A stretch of DNA of 64,000 bases from Acidovorax benzenivorans (GCF_028680575.1 NZ_JAPCKI010000003.1:62001-126000); one strand, 5' to 3'. Shown: positions 50,107-59,549, counted from the first letter of the stretch. The notes: generated from the letters alone by a model not told the origin. Numbers and translations: made by a program.

Positions 50107-52905
50107 ATGAGCAACAAAAAGACCCTGGTGCTGGTGGACGGCTCCAGCTACCTCTACCGCGCCTTTCACGCCATGCCCGACCTGCGAGCCGTGCCCGGCG
50201 ATATGACCAGCGCCGCCACAGGCGCCATTCGCGGCATGATCAACATGATGCAAGCGTTGCGCAAGGAGGTGGCGGCCGACTATGCCGTCTGCGTGTTCGA
50301 CGCCTCCGGCCCCACCTTCCGCGACGCCCTGTACACCGAATACAAGGCCACGCGCTCGCCCATGCCCGACGACCTGCGCAGCCAGATCGAGCCCATTCAC
50401 CAGGTGGTGGACCTGCTGGGCTGGAAGGTGGTGGCCGTGCCCGGCGTGGAGGCCGACGACGTGATCGCCACCTTGGCCAACGTAGCGGCGGCACAGGGCA
50501 TAGAGGTCATTGTGTCCAGTGGCGACAAAGATTTGAGCCAACTGGTCAACGAGCACATCACCATCATCGACACCATGAGCGGCAAGCGCCGCGATGTGGC
50601 GGGCGTGACGGCAGAGTTTGGCGTGCCACCCACGCTGATGGTGGACTACCAGGCCCTGGTGGGCGACACCGTGGACAACGTGCCCGGCGTGACCAAGGTG
50701 GGCCCCAAAACGGCCGCCAAGTGGCTGGAAGAATACGGCTCGCTCGACAACCTGATTGCCAACGCCGACGCCATCAAAGGCGTGGCAGGCAACAACCTGC
50801 GCGAGGCCATTGCCAGCGGCCAGCTGGCCTTGAGCCGCCAGCTCGTCACCATGAAGACCGACTGCGCGCTGGCCGACTACATTCCCGGCCTGCCCGCGTT
50901 TGATGACATCACGCTGGACGCGCCGGACAACACCGGCCTGCTGCCGTTTTACGAAAAGTACGGCTTCAAGGGCCTGGCCAGCGCCATCAAGGTTGGCGCG
51001 GCCCCCGCCAGCACAGCCCCCACCGTCGCCATGCCCGGCCAAAGCGGCGACCTGTTTGCCGACCATTCCGCCAGCACCGTGGCCGAGGAAGCCCTGCACC
51101 GCACCGTGGTGTACGACACCATCCTCAACTGGGCCGACTTTGACCAGTGGCTGGAGCGCCTGCACAAAGCCCCGCTGGCGGCCATCGACACCGAGACCGA
51201 CTCTCTCGACGAAATGCGCGCGCAAATCGTCGGCATCAGCTTCAGCGTGCAGCCCGGCGAAGCCGCCTACATCCCCCTGCGGCACGAAGGCCCCGACGCC
51301 CCCGCGCAACTACCGCTGGATGAAGTGCTCACCCGCCTCAAGCCCTGGTTGCAAGACCCCAAGCACCACAAGCTGGGCCAGCACATCAAATACGACCGCC
51401 ATGTGTTCGCCAACCACGGCATCGAGGTGCAGGGCTACGCGCACGACACCATGCTGCAAAGCTACGTGCTCGAAGTGCACAAGCCCCACAACCTGACCAG
51501 CCTGGCCGAGCGCCACACCGGCCGCAAAGGCATCACCTACGAAGACCTGTGCGGCAAAGGCGCGCACCAGATTCCATTTGCGCAAGTGCCGGTGGACAAA
51601 GCCGCTGCGTATTCGTGCGAAGACTCTGACCAGACCCTGGACGTGCACAACGCCCTGTGGCCCCTGCTGCAGGCCGATGACAAACTGCGCTTCATCTACG
51701 AGCTGGAGATTGCCAGCAGCGAAGCCCTGTACCGCATCGAACGCAACGGCGTGCTGATCGACGCCCCCACGCTGGCCGCACAAAGCCACGAACTGGGCCA
51801 GCGCATCTTGCAGCTAGAAACCGAGGCGTACGAGATTGCAGGCCAGCCCTTTAACCTGAGCAGCCCCAAGCAGCTGGGCGAAATCTTTTTCGACAAGCTG
51901 GGCATGCCCGTGGTGAAGAAGACCGCCACCGGCGCCCGCAGCACCGACGAAGAAGTGCTGGAAAAGCTGGCCGAGGACTACCCCCTGCCCGCCAAGCTGC
52001 TGGAGCACCGGGGCCTGGTCAAGCTCAAAGGCACCTACACCGACAAGCTCGCCCAACTGGCCCTGCCACGCACAGGCCGCGTGCACACCCACTACGCACA
52101 GGCCGTGGCCGTCACAGGCCGCTTGTCCAGCAACGACCCCAACCTGCAGAACATCCCCATCCGCACCCCCGAAGGCCGCCGCGTGCGCGAGGCCTTTGTG
52201 GCCCCTGCAGGCCGCGTGATTGCGAGTGCCGACTACTCCCAGATCGAGCTGCGCATCATGGCCCACCTGAGCGGCGACCACTCGCTGCTGCACGCCTTCC
52301 ACGCCGGTCTGGACGTTCACCGCGCCACCGCTGCCGAAGTGTTTGGCGTGGAGGTCGATCAGGTCACCAGCGAGCAACGCCGCTACGCCAAGGTCATTAA
52401 CTTTGGCCTCATCTACGGCATGAGCAGCTTTGGCCTGGCCAAGAACTTGGGTATCGAAACCAAGGCCGCAGCCGCCTACATCGACAAATACTTCCAGCGC
52501 TACCCCGGCGTGAAGCAGTACATGGACGACACCAAGGCCGCCGCCAAATCCATGGGCTACGTCGAAACCGTGTTTGGCCGCCGCCTGTACCTGCCCGAAA
52601 TCAACTCCCCCAACGGCCCCCGCCGCGCCGGAGCCGAGCGCGCCGCCATCAACGCGCCCATGCAAGGCACGGCGGCAGACCTCATCAAGCTGGCCATGGT
52701 GGCCGTGCAAAAAGAGCTGGACGCCCACAAGCCGGATATCAAGATGATCATGCAGGTGCACGACGAACTGGTGTTCGAACTGCCCGAGAGCGAGGTGGAC
52801 TGGCTCAAGACCCACATCCCGCGCCTGATGGCGGAGGTGGCGGCGCTGAAGGTGCCGTTATTGGCTGAGGTGGGGGTGGGGGCGAATTGGGATAAGGCGC
52901 ACTGA
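50107..52905 (+). CDS. polA: DNA polymerase I
   Basis: A 932-residue, three-domain enzyme for Okazaki fragment processing and repair. The 5'-3' exonuclease is residues 1-300 (VLVDGSSYLYRAFHA, SGDKDLSQLV, DNVPGVTKVGPKTA). The 3'-5' exonuclease is about 325-520, with AIDTETDSLDEM intact, so proofreading is expected. The polymerase is 560-932, with SADYSQIELRIMAH (motif A), RRYAKVINFGLIYGMSSFGLA (motif B) and IMQVHDELVFELPE (motif C). ATG 50107 begins MSNKKTLVLVDG. Codon use is strongly GC3-biased, as expected for a conserved housekeeping gene here. Confidence 0.98.
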   Translation: MSNKKTLVLVDGSSYLYRAFHAMPDLRAVPGDMTSAATGAIRGMINMMQALRKEVAADYAVCVFDASGPTFRDALYTEYKATRSPMPDDLRSQIEPIHQVVDLLGWKVVAVPGVEADDVIATLANVAAAQGIEVIVSSGDKDLSQLVNEHITIIDTMSGKRRDVAGVTAEFGVPPTLMVDYQALVGDTVDNVPGVTKVGPKTAAKWLEEYGSLDNLIANADAIKGVAGNNLREAIASGQLALSRQLVTMKTDCALADYIPGLPAFDDITLDAPDNTGLLPFYEKYGFKGLASAIKVGAAPASTAPTVAMPGQSGDLFADHSASTVAEEALHRTVVYDTILNWADFDQWLERLHKAPLAAIDTETDSLDEMRAQIVGISFSVQPGEAAYIPLRHEGPDAPAQLPLDEVLTRLKPWLQDPKHHKLGQHIKYDRHVFANHGIEVQGYAHDTMLQSYVLEVHKPHNLTSLAERHTGRKGITYEDLCGKGAHQIPFAQVPVDKAAAYSCEDSDQTLDVHNALWPLLQADDKLRFIYELEIASSEALYRIERNGVLIDAPTLAAQSHELGQRILQLETEAYEIAGQPFNLSSPKQLGEIFFDKLGMPVVKKTATGARSTDEEVLEKLAEDYPLPAKLLEHRGLVKLKGTYTDKLAQLALPRTGRVHTHYAQAVAVTGRLSSNDPNLQNIPIRTPEGRRVREAFVAPAGRVIASADYSQIELRIMAHLSGDHSLLHAFHAGLDVHRATAAEVFGVEVDQVTSEQRRYAKVINFGLIYGMSSFGLAKNLGIETKAAAAYIDKYFQRYPGVKQYMDDTKAAAKSMGYVETVFGRRLYLPEINSPNGPRRAGAERAAINAPMQGTAADLIKLAMVAVQKELDAHKPDIKMIMQVHDELVFELPESEVDWLKTHIPRLMAEVAALKVPLLAEVGVGANWDKAH

Positions 52906-52930
52906 AGCGGGCAGCCTGGCGTGTGGGGCA

Positions 52931-52992
52931 GGAATTTGAGTTTTTTGCCTCTGGCGCCTGTCTGGTAAGCGCTGGATGCTATTAAATCTGAA
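52931..52992 (-). repeat. Intergenic copy of the dispersed repeat
   Basis: Read on the minus strand it contains AGCGCTTA-N6-GGCGCCAGAGGC and then an AAAAAACTCAAATTCC end, matching the copy inside uvrD. It lies in the 262-bp gap between polA and the orphan gene at 53168. Nothing else is recognised in that gap. Confidence 0.6.
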
Positions 52993-53167
52993 GTGATTGC
53001 CTCCTGCGCTTTTCTTCCTTCTCACCGTGGGTAAAGTGCCTGCCCCTCGTGTGGCCCAAGCGGTGATGTTCAACCCTGCTCCCGGTAGCGCGTATCACGG
53101 GTATGTTGGTCAGATCCCTTTGGCACTCGCATTGACCAACCTCGCCTTCGTTTCGTGAAACAAACCT

Positions 53168-53485
53168 ATGCTGCGATTGGGTATGCAACCGAAAAACATG
53201 ACTTCGCAAGAACAGAAGAAAAGCATCGAGCAGTCTTTGAAAAAATTCAAAGAGCTCAGAAGAAATCTCAGCCCGGATGCCAGCGTTGACAAAAAACGAT
53301 ATCTCGACGAGATGATCTTGATGGGCGAAAAAGCGCTGGGCGGTGTGGTTCAGCACAGCCGAAAGGCCCACCAACACGTGTCGCCGTTTTCCTTGAGCTG
53401 GCGGCGGGTGGGGCAGCGTCTGCTTCTGATTGCTGTGGTATCGATCGTGACATTTGGTGCCTACGCTTTCTTGGGCTGGGTGTGA
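53168..53485 (+). CDS. Orphan small membrane protein
   Basis: A 105-residue protein that I do not recognise. Residues 1-75 are highly charged and helical (EQKKSIEQSLKKFKELRRN...), and residues 82-104 form a single hydrophobic segment (LLLIAVVSIVTFGAYAFLGWV) at the very C-terminus, a tail-anchored layout. Codon use is clearly more AT-rich than its neighbours (AAA, TTG, AGA), suggesting recent acquisition or weak selection. ATG 53168, 53183 or 53198 could be the start; none has a strong ribosome-binding site. Confidence 0.55.
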   Translation: MLRLGMQPKNMTSQEQKKSIEQSLKKFKELRRNLSPDASVDKKRYLDEMILMGEKALGGVVQHSRKAHQHVSPFSLSWRRVGQRLLLIAVVSIVTFGAYAFLGWV

Positions 53486-53632
53486 CCTGAGTTTTGCCAT
53501 CACAAACCCCGGGGTAACCCCCTCCGCAGCGCATTCGCCCCAGCCCGGCGGCGAATCAATCGCATCGCTAAACTCATCTGGCAACCGCTGGCGCCCCCGC
53601 CACTGTCCCCCTCATTTGCCTGGAGTCCTCGC

Positions 53633-54544
53633 ATGCCTGATTCTTCGACTTACACCCCCCCCGCCATCTGGCAATGGAACAAGGAAAACGGCGGCCATTT
53701 CGCCAGCATTAACCGGCCGATTGCCGGTGCCACGCACGATAAGGAACTGCCCGTAGGCCGCCACCCGATGCAGCTGTATTCGCTGGGCACGCCCAATGGC
53801 GTGAAGGTGACGGTGATGCTGGAAGAGCTGCTGGCACTGGGCCACAGCGGGGCGGAGTACGACGCGTGGCTGATCCGTATCAACGAGGGTGAGCAGTTTG
53901 GCAGCGGGTTTGTGTCTATCAACCCCAACTCCAAGATCCCGGCCCTGCTGGACCGCACCGACGCCGCCACCCCGGTGCGGGTGTTCGAGTCCGGCGCCAT
54001 CCTGATGTACCTGGCCGAGAAGTTTGGCAATGCCTTCTTGCCCAAGGACGGTGCGGCGCGGGCGGAGTGTCTCTCGTGGCTGTTCTGGCAGATGGGCAGT
54101 GCGCCGTTTCTGGGTGGCGGGTTTGGGCATTTTTATGCCTATGCACCGGAGAAGTACGAGTACCCGATCAACCGGTATGCGATGGAGGTCAAGCGCCAGC
54201 TTGATGTGCTCAACCAGCGTCTGGCCGTCAATGAGTATGTGGCGGGTAGCGAATACACGGTGGCGGATATCGCGGTCTGGCCCTGGTATGGCCTGCTGGT
54301 GAAGGGCCAGGCCTACAACGCGGGCGAGTTTTTGCAGGTGCATGAATACACGCATGTGGTGCGCTGGGCCGACCAGGTGGCCAAGCGCCCGGCGGTGCAG
54401 CGGGGTCGCAAGGTCAACCGCGTCAATGGCGACCTGGCCAACCAGTTGCGCGAGCGGCATGACGCCAGCGACTTTGACACCAAGACGCAGGACAAGGTCG
54501 AAGCGGCAGCGTCGGCCAGCGCATCGTCGTCACCCGCACGGTGA
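53633..54544 (+). CDS. yghU: Glutathione-dependent disulfide-bond oxidoreductase (YghU-like)
   Basis: A 303-residue glutathione transferase of the nu class. The family N-terminus TYTPPAIWQWNKENGGHFASINRPIAGAT is followed by HDKELPVGRHPMQLYSLGTPNGVKVTVMLEELLALG, where the thioredoxin fold begins. VFESGAILMYLAEKFG supplies glutathione-binding Glu-Ser. Nu-class enzymes bind two glutathiones and reduce disulfides. GGAG lies 7 bp before the ATG. The stop overlaps the first possible start of the next transferase gene, so the two are co-transcribed. Confidence 0.93.
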   Translation: MPDSSTYTPPAIWQWNKENGGHFASINRPIAGATHDKELPVGRHPMQLYSLGTPNGVKVTVMLEELLALGHSGAEYDAWLIRINEGEQFGSGFVSINPNSKIPALLDRTDAATPVRVFESGAILMYLAEKFGNAFLPKDGAARAECLSWLFWQMGSAPFLGGGFGHFYAYAPEKYEYPINRYAMEVKRQLDVLNQRLAVNEYVAGSEYTVADIAVWPWYGLLVKGQAYNAGEFLQVHEYTHVVRWADQVAKRPAVQRGRKVNRVNGDLANQLRERHDASDFDTKTQDKVEAAASASASSSPAR

Positions 54545-54564
54545 GTGTTTCGCAAGGCGTCACC

Positions 54565-55197
54565 ATGATCACTTTGTACGACTGCGCTACTGCGCCCAGC
54601 CCGCGCCGTGTGCGCATTTTGTTGGCAGAAAAGGGCGTGGCCCACGATACCGTGCAGGTGGATCTGCGCAATGGCGAGCAACTGGGCGAGGCGTATCGCC
54701 AGATCAACTCGCAGTGCACGGTGCCTGCATTGCGCACCGAAGACGGCTTGCTGCTGACCGACAACGCGGCGATCACCGCGTATGCGGAGGCGCGCTATCC
54801 GCAACCGGCTCTGCTGGGCGAAACGCCCGCAGAAAAGGCCGAGATCGCCAGCTGGAACTGGCGCATGGAGTTCGAGGGCCTGCAGGCTATTGCCGAGGCA
54901 CTGCGCAACAGCGCGCCCGCCATGGCCAACCGGGCCTTGCCCGGCGCGGTGGACTACCCACAAATCCCGGCCCTGGCCGATCGTGGGCTGGTGCGTGTGG
55001 GGCAGTTCTTTCAGCTGCTCAATGAGCGCTTGGCGGGCCGCGACTTCATTGCCACCGACCGCTTCAGCGTGGCCGACATCACGGCCGTGGTGGCGGTGGA
55101 CTTTGCGCGTGTGGTCAAGCACAAGCCCGGCGAGCAGCACCCGCACCTGCTGCGCTGGCGTGCTGCCATGGCCGCGCGGCCGTCGATGTCGCTTTAG
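54565..55197 (+). CDS. Glutathione S-transferase family protein
   Basis: About 210 residues. MITLYDCATAPSPRRVRILLAEKGVAHDTVQVDLRNGEQLG is a canonical N-terminal thioredoxin-fold start. PALRTEDGLLLTDNAAITAYAEARYP contains the cis-Pro and a glutathione-binding region in which Asp-Asn replaces the usual Glu-Ser. The C-terminal helical domain has FSVADITAVVAVDFA. The class and substrate are not resolved. ATG 54565 gives the normal start; GTG 54541 in frame would overlap the yghU stop as GTGA and add eight residues. Confidence 0.88.
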   Translation: MITLYDCATAPSPRRVRILLAEKGVAHDTVQVDLRNGEQLGEAYRQINSQCTVPALRTEDGLLLTDNAAITAYAEARYPQPALLGETPAEKAEIASWNWRMEFEGLQAIAEALRNSAPAMANRALPGAVDYPQIPALADRGLVRVGQFFQLLNERLAGRDFIATDRFSVADITAVVAVDFARVVKHKPGEQHPHLLRWRAAMAARPSMSL

Positions 55198-55294
55198 CTA
55201 CAAGCGCGTGCGAGTCGCGCGGTTGGAGTGCGCGATTTCGCAATGGGTACATGCAAGGATTGCGCTTGCGGCCCATTCCTTGCATCGTCAGCAT

Positions 55295-56224
55295 ATGCGC
55301 CTTCGCCACATAGAAGTCTTCAACGCCGTCATGCTCACCGGCAGCGTGAGCGCGGCGGCCCGCCTCATCAACGTCACGCAGCCTGCGGTCAGCCGCATCC
55401 TGGCGCATGCTGAATTGCAACTGGGCTTTCCGCTGTTCCATCGGCTCAAGGGCAAGCTGGTGCCCACCACCGAGGCACAGACGTTGTACCCGCACATCGA
55501 ACGCCTGTTCACCCAGCTCGATGATGTGCAGCGCCTGGCCAACAGCCTCAAGAGCGACCGGCGTGAAGGTGAGCTGCACATCCTGAGCGTGCTGGCGCTG
55601 AGCTACGAGGTGCTGCCGCGCGCATTGCGTTTCTTCAGGCAAAAGCACCCGGATGTACAGGTGACCATCGATGCGCTGCACTCGCCCCAGATCGTCTCGG
55701 CCCTGGTGCTGCAGGAGGCGGATGTGGGCTTTGTGTTTAGCGCCATTGCCCACCCCGCGCTCACGCAGGAGCACTTGGCCGATGGCCGCATGGTGTGTGT
55801 GGCGCCCAAGGGCATGCTCAGTGCTGCGCTGGTGGTGGCCGGGGTGGTGCATCTTGCCGATCTGGCCGGCACGCCGGTGGTGCGGCTGGATGTGCGCGAC
55901 CCCATCGGCACGCTGGTCAACCACGCGTGCCGAGAGGCGAGCGTGGGTTTGCAGACGGCGTTCACGGTGCAGACCTACCATGCTGCGTTGGCGCTGGCAC
56001 ACCACGGCCACGCGGTGGCAGTGGTGGACACCTGCACCGCCGCATCGGCCGACCGCAGCAAGGTCGATGTGCTGGCGCTGGCGCCACACATTGCCGTGCC
56101 CATCAAGTCGTTGCGTACCGTCAATCGCCCCAGCTCATTGCTGGCCAGTGCCATGACGCAGTGTATGCGCCAGGCGGTGGGCGAGACGCTGGAGGCGGTA
56201 GGCCTGCAGCCCGAGGTGGAGTGA
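55295..56224 (+). CDS. LysR family transcriptional regulator
   Basis: A 309-residue protein. The N-terminal helix-turn-helix is MRLRHIEVFNAVMLTGSVSAAARLINVTQPAVSRILAHAELQLGFPLFHR. The effector domain begins REGELHILSVLALSYEVLPRALRFFRQKHPDVQV. The HIEVFNAVMLTGSVSAAARLINVTQPAVSR pattern is shared by regulators of amino-acid and opine catabolism (OccR/NocR/ArgP-like), which suits the neighbouring D-amino-acid dehydrogenase-like gene. It converges with that gene (68 bp apart) rather than being divergent, so the target is uncertain. Confidence 0.9.
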   Translation: MRLRHIEVFNAVMLTGSVSAAARLINVTQPAVSRILAHAELQLGFPLFHRLKGKLVPTTEAQTLYPHIERLFTQLDDVQRLANSLKSDRREGELHILSVLALSYEVLPRALRFFRQKHPDVQVTIDALHSPQIVSALVLQEADVGFVFSAIAHPALTQEHLADGRMVCVAPKGMLSAALVVAGVVHLADLAGTPVVRLDVRDPIGTLVNHACREASVGLQTAFTVQTYHAALALAHHGHAVAVVDTCTAASADRSKVDVLALAPHIAVPIKSLRTVNRPSSLLASAMTQCMRQAVGETLEAVGLQPEVE

Positions 56225-56263
56225 ACACGTCCTCGGCTGGGGAGGGGCGTTGCGGAGCTACCG

Positions 56264-56278
56264 ACCGACGGAGTCGGT
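56264..56278. other. Small dyad between the converging LysR and DadA-like genes
   Basis: ACCGAC-GGA-GTCGGT is a perfect 6-bp dyad with a 3-nt loop and no T-run. It could be a weak terminator for both converging genes; no better signal is seen between them. Confidence 0.35.
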
Positions 56279-56292
56279 GCCGTGAATGCAGC

Positions 56293-57507
56293 TCAGGCGG
56301 GCGCCAGCAACTCGGCCACTTGTGCAGCAGTGCCAAACGCCAACGTGAACCCCAAAGAACCATGGCCTGTGTTGAGCAGCAGGTTGTCGGGTGCACCCGC
56401 CCACCGGCCCACCACCGGCAGCCCGGTGGGCGTGGCAGGGCGCATGCCGGTCCAGGCATGCAGGTCTCCGCCCTGGTTGCAGCCCGGGAACACAGCGCGT
56501 GTGGCATCGCGCAGGGTGTGAATGCGTGCGGCGGGTATGCGGGCATCGTGCCCCACCAGTTCGGCCATGCCAGCCACCCGCAGGCGCTGGCCAATGCGTG
56601 CAAACACCACCTTGCGCGCTGCGTCGGTCACGTTGACGCGTGGCGCGGCGGATGGTGCAGGGCTGGTGTCGAGTGTGACGCTGTAGCCCTTGAGCGGGTA
56701 CACCGGCAAGCTGAACCCCAACGTCCGCGCCACCTGGTGGCTGCCACTGCCCAGGGCCAGCACAAACTGCTGTGCTTCGATGGTGCCCGCGCTGGTGTCT
56801 ACGGCGGTGATGCGGGAACCCTGGCGCACAAAACCACGGACCGTGGTGCCCAGCACAAATCGCACTCCCCGCGCAGCCAGCACGGCCTGCAAGCCTTGGC
56901 AGACCATGAGACAGTCGGCCGCGCATTCGCTGGGCGTATAGATGGCACCGGCGATGTGTGCCTGGTAGTGCTGCAGCGCGGGCTCGATCTCGACACAGCG
57001 CTGGGCCGACACCGCCTGTTGTTGGCTGCCCCAGGTGCGCTGCAGGTCCATCTGCCGCTGTGCAGCGGCCAGGCCTGCAGCGGTGTCGTACAGCACCAGC
57101 TTGCCGGTGGCAGAAAAGTCGCAGGCCATGGGCTCTGCCTGCAGCATGGCTTCGAGCCGGTGGCGGCTGAGGGCGGCCAGGGCTAGCAGCTGCGCAGTGC
57201 TGCGCTCGGAGGTCTGTCGGTTGCACGCGCGCAGAAACTCCAGCCCCCAGCGCCACTGATGAGGGTCCCACTGCAGGCGCAGCTTGAGCGGGGAGCGTGG
57301 CGACAGCAACAGCCGGGGCAGTTGCCGCCAGATGCTGGCGTCCGCCAGGGGTTGCACATAGCTGTAGCTCAGTTGCGCGCCATTGCCACCGCTGGCGCCT
57401 GCGCCGGGCTGTGCCTGGTCGATGACGGTGACCTGCATGCCACGTTGCTGGAGTTCATACGCCGTGGCCAGGCCGACAATGCCTGCGCCCAATACACATA
57501 CCTGCAT
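56293..57507 (-). CDS. FAD-dependent D-amino acid dehydrogenase (DadA-like)
   Basis: A 404-residue DAO-fold oxidoreductase. The N-terminal FAD loop MQVCVLGAGIVGLATAYELQQRGMQVTVIDQ is intact (GxGxxG at 8-13). QPGAGASGGNGAQLSYSYVQPLADAS matches the DadA QVSAGySSPWAAPG-type region in position. The C-terminal FAD site is TGMRPATPTGLPVVGRW...NTGHGSLGFTLA. It probably oxidises a D-amino acid or similar amine and feeds electrons to the quinone pool. Divergent from the amino-acid-binding protein and near the Asp/Glu racemase, it suggests a D-Asp/D-Glu-related role (inference). Confidence 0.87.
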   Translation of the reverse strand: MQVCVLGAGIVGLATAYELQQRGMQVTVIDQAQPGAGASGGNGAQLSYSYVQPLADASIWRQLPRLLLSPRSPLKLRLQWDPHQWRWGLEFLRACNRQTSERSTAQLLALAALSRHRLEAMLQAEPMACDFSATGKLVLYDTAAGLAAAQRQMDLQRTWGSQQQAVSAQRCVEIEPALQHYQAHIAGAIYTPSECAADCLMVCQGLQAVLAARGVRFVLGTTVRGFVRQGSRITAVDTSAGTIEAQQFVLALGSGSHQVARTLGFSLPVYPLKGYSVTLDTSPAPSAAPRVNVTDAARKVVFARIGQRLRVAGMAELVGHDARIPAARIHTLRDATRAVFPGCNQGGDLHAWTGMRPATPTGLPVVGRWAGAPDNLLLNTGHGSLGFTLAFGTAAQVAELLAPA

Positions 57508-57858
57508 CGGAAAGAGTGGAAAGTTGGGAGGAGATGCCAACGAATGTAGGGCGCGATGCGCGCGCTGAACAATGCCAAAGCAGCGCCCTGCTATGTCGGC
57601 AAGTTATGTGCTTGTAGGCACTCCGAAGACCGCAAAGGGGATTGAGCTGGGAGGCGCCTGATGGACTGATGCAATGGCCCGAATGCGGGCATGGCGGGCC
57701 ATGATGGTGCATGGGACCGCACCGAAACGAAGCCATAACTTTTCATCATGGTGGACCCGTGCAAATGAATTGTTCAAGACCGCCGCGAGTTTTTACAGTG
57801 CCCCTGCGTCTTGCATTTTTTGTCCACCCGTTCATCTGCTTTTTGCAAAGGGATTCCC
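57508..57858. other. 351-bp divergent intergenic region (DadA-like / amino-acid-binding protein)
   Basis: No gene is supported. It should hold promoters for both flanking genes. An inverted repeat with 8-bp arms, CCATGATG (57699-57706) and CATCATGG (57744-57751), is the clearest structure. The last 100 bp before the receptor gene are pyrimidine-rich with AAAGGG as a ribosome-binding site. Confidence 0.45.
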
Positions 57859-58749
57859 ATGAAGCTTTCCGCTGTCACCGCTGCTGCCCTCGTGGTCGCC
57901 GGTGTGCTGGCCAGTACCGTGACCAGCGCCGACACCCTCAAGAAGATTGCCGACAACGGCAAGATCACGCTGGCCTACCGCGAGTCGTCCGTGCCCTTCA
58001 GCTACCTGGCGGGCCCTGGCAACCCGGTGGGTATGTCGGTGGACATCTCCAACGCCGTGGTCGATGCGGTGAAGAAGCGGTTGAACAACCCTGCCATCAA
58101 GGTGGAGCTGCAGGCCGTCACCTCGCAGAACCGCATTCCGCTGCTGACCAATGGCACCGTGGACCTGGAGTGCGGATCGACCACCAACAACACGGCCCGT
58201 GGCAAGGACGTGCAATTTGCCATCAACTATTTCTACACCGGCACCCGGCTGCTGACCAAGAAGGAATCGGGCGTCAAGAACTACGCCGACCTGGCCAAGA
58301 AGAAGGTGGCCAGCACCTCGGGCACCACCAACGCGCAGGTGATCCGCAAGTACAACCGCGACAACAACCTGGACATGGACATCGTGCTGGGCAAGGACCA
58401 CGAGGACTCGCTGCTGCTGGTGGACACCGGCCGGGCAGAGGCCTTTGCGATGGACGACATCCTGCTGTTTGGCCTGATGGGCAACACACGCAACCCCGCC
58501 GACTGGGTGGTGGTGGGCGACTCGCTGCAGGTTGAGCCCTATGCCTGCATGTTGCGCAAGGACGACCCGCAGTTTCAGGCTCTAGTCAATGGCGTGATCG
58601 GCGGGATGATGAAGTCGGGTGAGTTCGACAAGCTCTACACCAAGTGGTTCATGTCGTCGGTGCCCCCGCGCGGCCAGAACCTGAGCCTGCCCATGAGCAA
58701 GGAGCTGCGCGACAACCTGGTGGCCCAGAGCGACAAGCCTGCGCTGTGA
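57859..58749 (+). CDS. Glutamate/aspartate ABC transporter periplasmic binding protein (GltI-like)
   Basis: A 296-residue receptor with a signal peptide (MKLSAVTAAALVVAGVLASTVTSA). The family core is DTLKKIADNGKITLAYRESSVPFSYL, VTSQNRIPLLTNGTVDLECGSTTNNTARG (ligand site) and VASTSGTTNAQVIRKYN. This matches GltI/DEBP-type receptors for glutamate and aspartate. No permease (GltJK) or ATPase (GltL) follows, so it is an orphan receptor that must dock with a transporter encoded elsewhere. Its stop overlaps an in-frame GTG (58746) of the racemase gene. Confidence 0.92.
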   Translation: MKLSAVTAAALVVAGVLASTVTSADTLKKIADNGKITLAYRESSVPFSYLAGPGNPVGMSVDISNAVVDAVKKRLNNPAIKVELQAVTSQNRIPLLTNGTVDLECGSTTNNTARGKDVQFAINYFYTGTRLLTKKESGVKNYADLAKKKVASTSGTTNAQVIRKYNRDNNLDMDIVLGKDHEDSLLLVDTGRAEAFAMDDILLFGLMGNTRNPADWVVVGDSLQVEPYACMLRKDDPQFQALVNGVIGGMMKSGEFDKLYTKWFMSSVPPRGQNLSLPMSKELRDNLVAQSDKPAL

Positions 58750-58760
58750 CGACCGTGAGC

Positions 58761-59549
58761 ATGTTGCCATGCACCTCGCTTCCGCAGGCCCCGCAGGTGG
58801 TGGGCATTCTGGGCGGTATGGGGCCTGCTGCGGGCGCCGACTTTGTGCGCCTGTTTGTGCAGGCCTGCACCGATCGCATGGGGGCCCTGGGCATCCCCGT
58901 GCATGACCAGGCCTACCCCGAGCATTGGCTGGCGCAGGTGCCCATCCCTGACCGCACGGCGGCCTTGCACGACACCCGCCCCGGTGCCCACCAGCCTGCC
59001 GACCCGATGCTCCAGGCCACGGGCCGCCTGGCGGCGCTGGGCGCGCGGGTGGTGGCCATCGCCTGCAACACGGCGCACGCCTGGCATGGCCTGCTGCAGC
59101 AGCGCTTTCCGCAGATGACGGTGCTGCATGGTGTGCAGGAGGTGGCTGCAGACCTGGCGCTGCGCCATGTGCATGGTGTGGGCTTGCTGGCCACGCAGGG
59201 GGCCTATGAGGCAGGCTTGTACCAGCGCGAGCTGAAGCACCGCGACATTGATTGCTTTGTGCCAGAGCCCCCGGAGCGCGACCAACTGATGCAAGGCATC
59301 TACGACGGTGTGAAGGCTGGCAACTATGCGCTGGCTCGCCAGCGGTTCGAGTCCGTGTCGCTGGTGCTGCAGCAGCGTTATGGGGTCTCCACGCTCATCA
59401 TGGGCTGCACGGAGATTCCGCTGGCATTGTCAGAGCACCCCCGACTGGAGGGGCTGACGCTGGTCAACCCGTCCCTGGTGCTGGCGGCCGCTCTGGCGCG
59501 GCATGCGTACGGAAACGTTGCCCAGGACTTTCTGCCCGCTGCCCAGTGA
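58761..59549 (+). CDS. Aspartate/glutamate racemase family protein
   Basis: About 262 residues. The opening VVGILGGMGPAAGADFVRLFVQA is the family signature. The two catalytic cysteines are Cys102 (IACNTAHAWH) and Cys216 (IMGCTEIPLALS), so a two-base racemisation is possible. It is PLP-independent. ATG 58761 is used here; GTG 58746 in the same frame overlaps the receptor gene's stop as GTGA and may be the true coupled start. Together with the receptor it forms a two-gene unit for uptake and racemisation of acidic amino acids (inference). Confidence 0.9.
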   Translation: MLPCTSLPQAPQVVGILGGMGPAAGADFVRLFVQACTDRMGALGIPVHDQAYPEHWLAQVPIPDRTAALHDTRPGAHQPADPMLQATGRLAALGARVVAIACNTAHAWHGLLQQRFPQMTVLHGVQEVAADLALRHVHGVGLLATQGAYEAGLYQRELKHRDIDCFVPEPPERDQLMQGIYDGVKAGNYALARQRFESVSLVLQQRYGVSTLIMGCTEIPLALSEHPRLEGLTLVNPSLVLAAALARHAYGNVAQDFLPAAQ

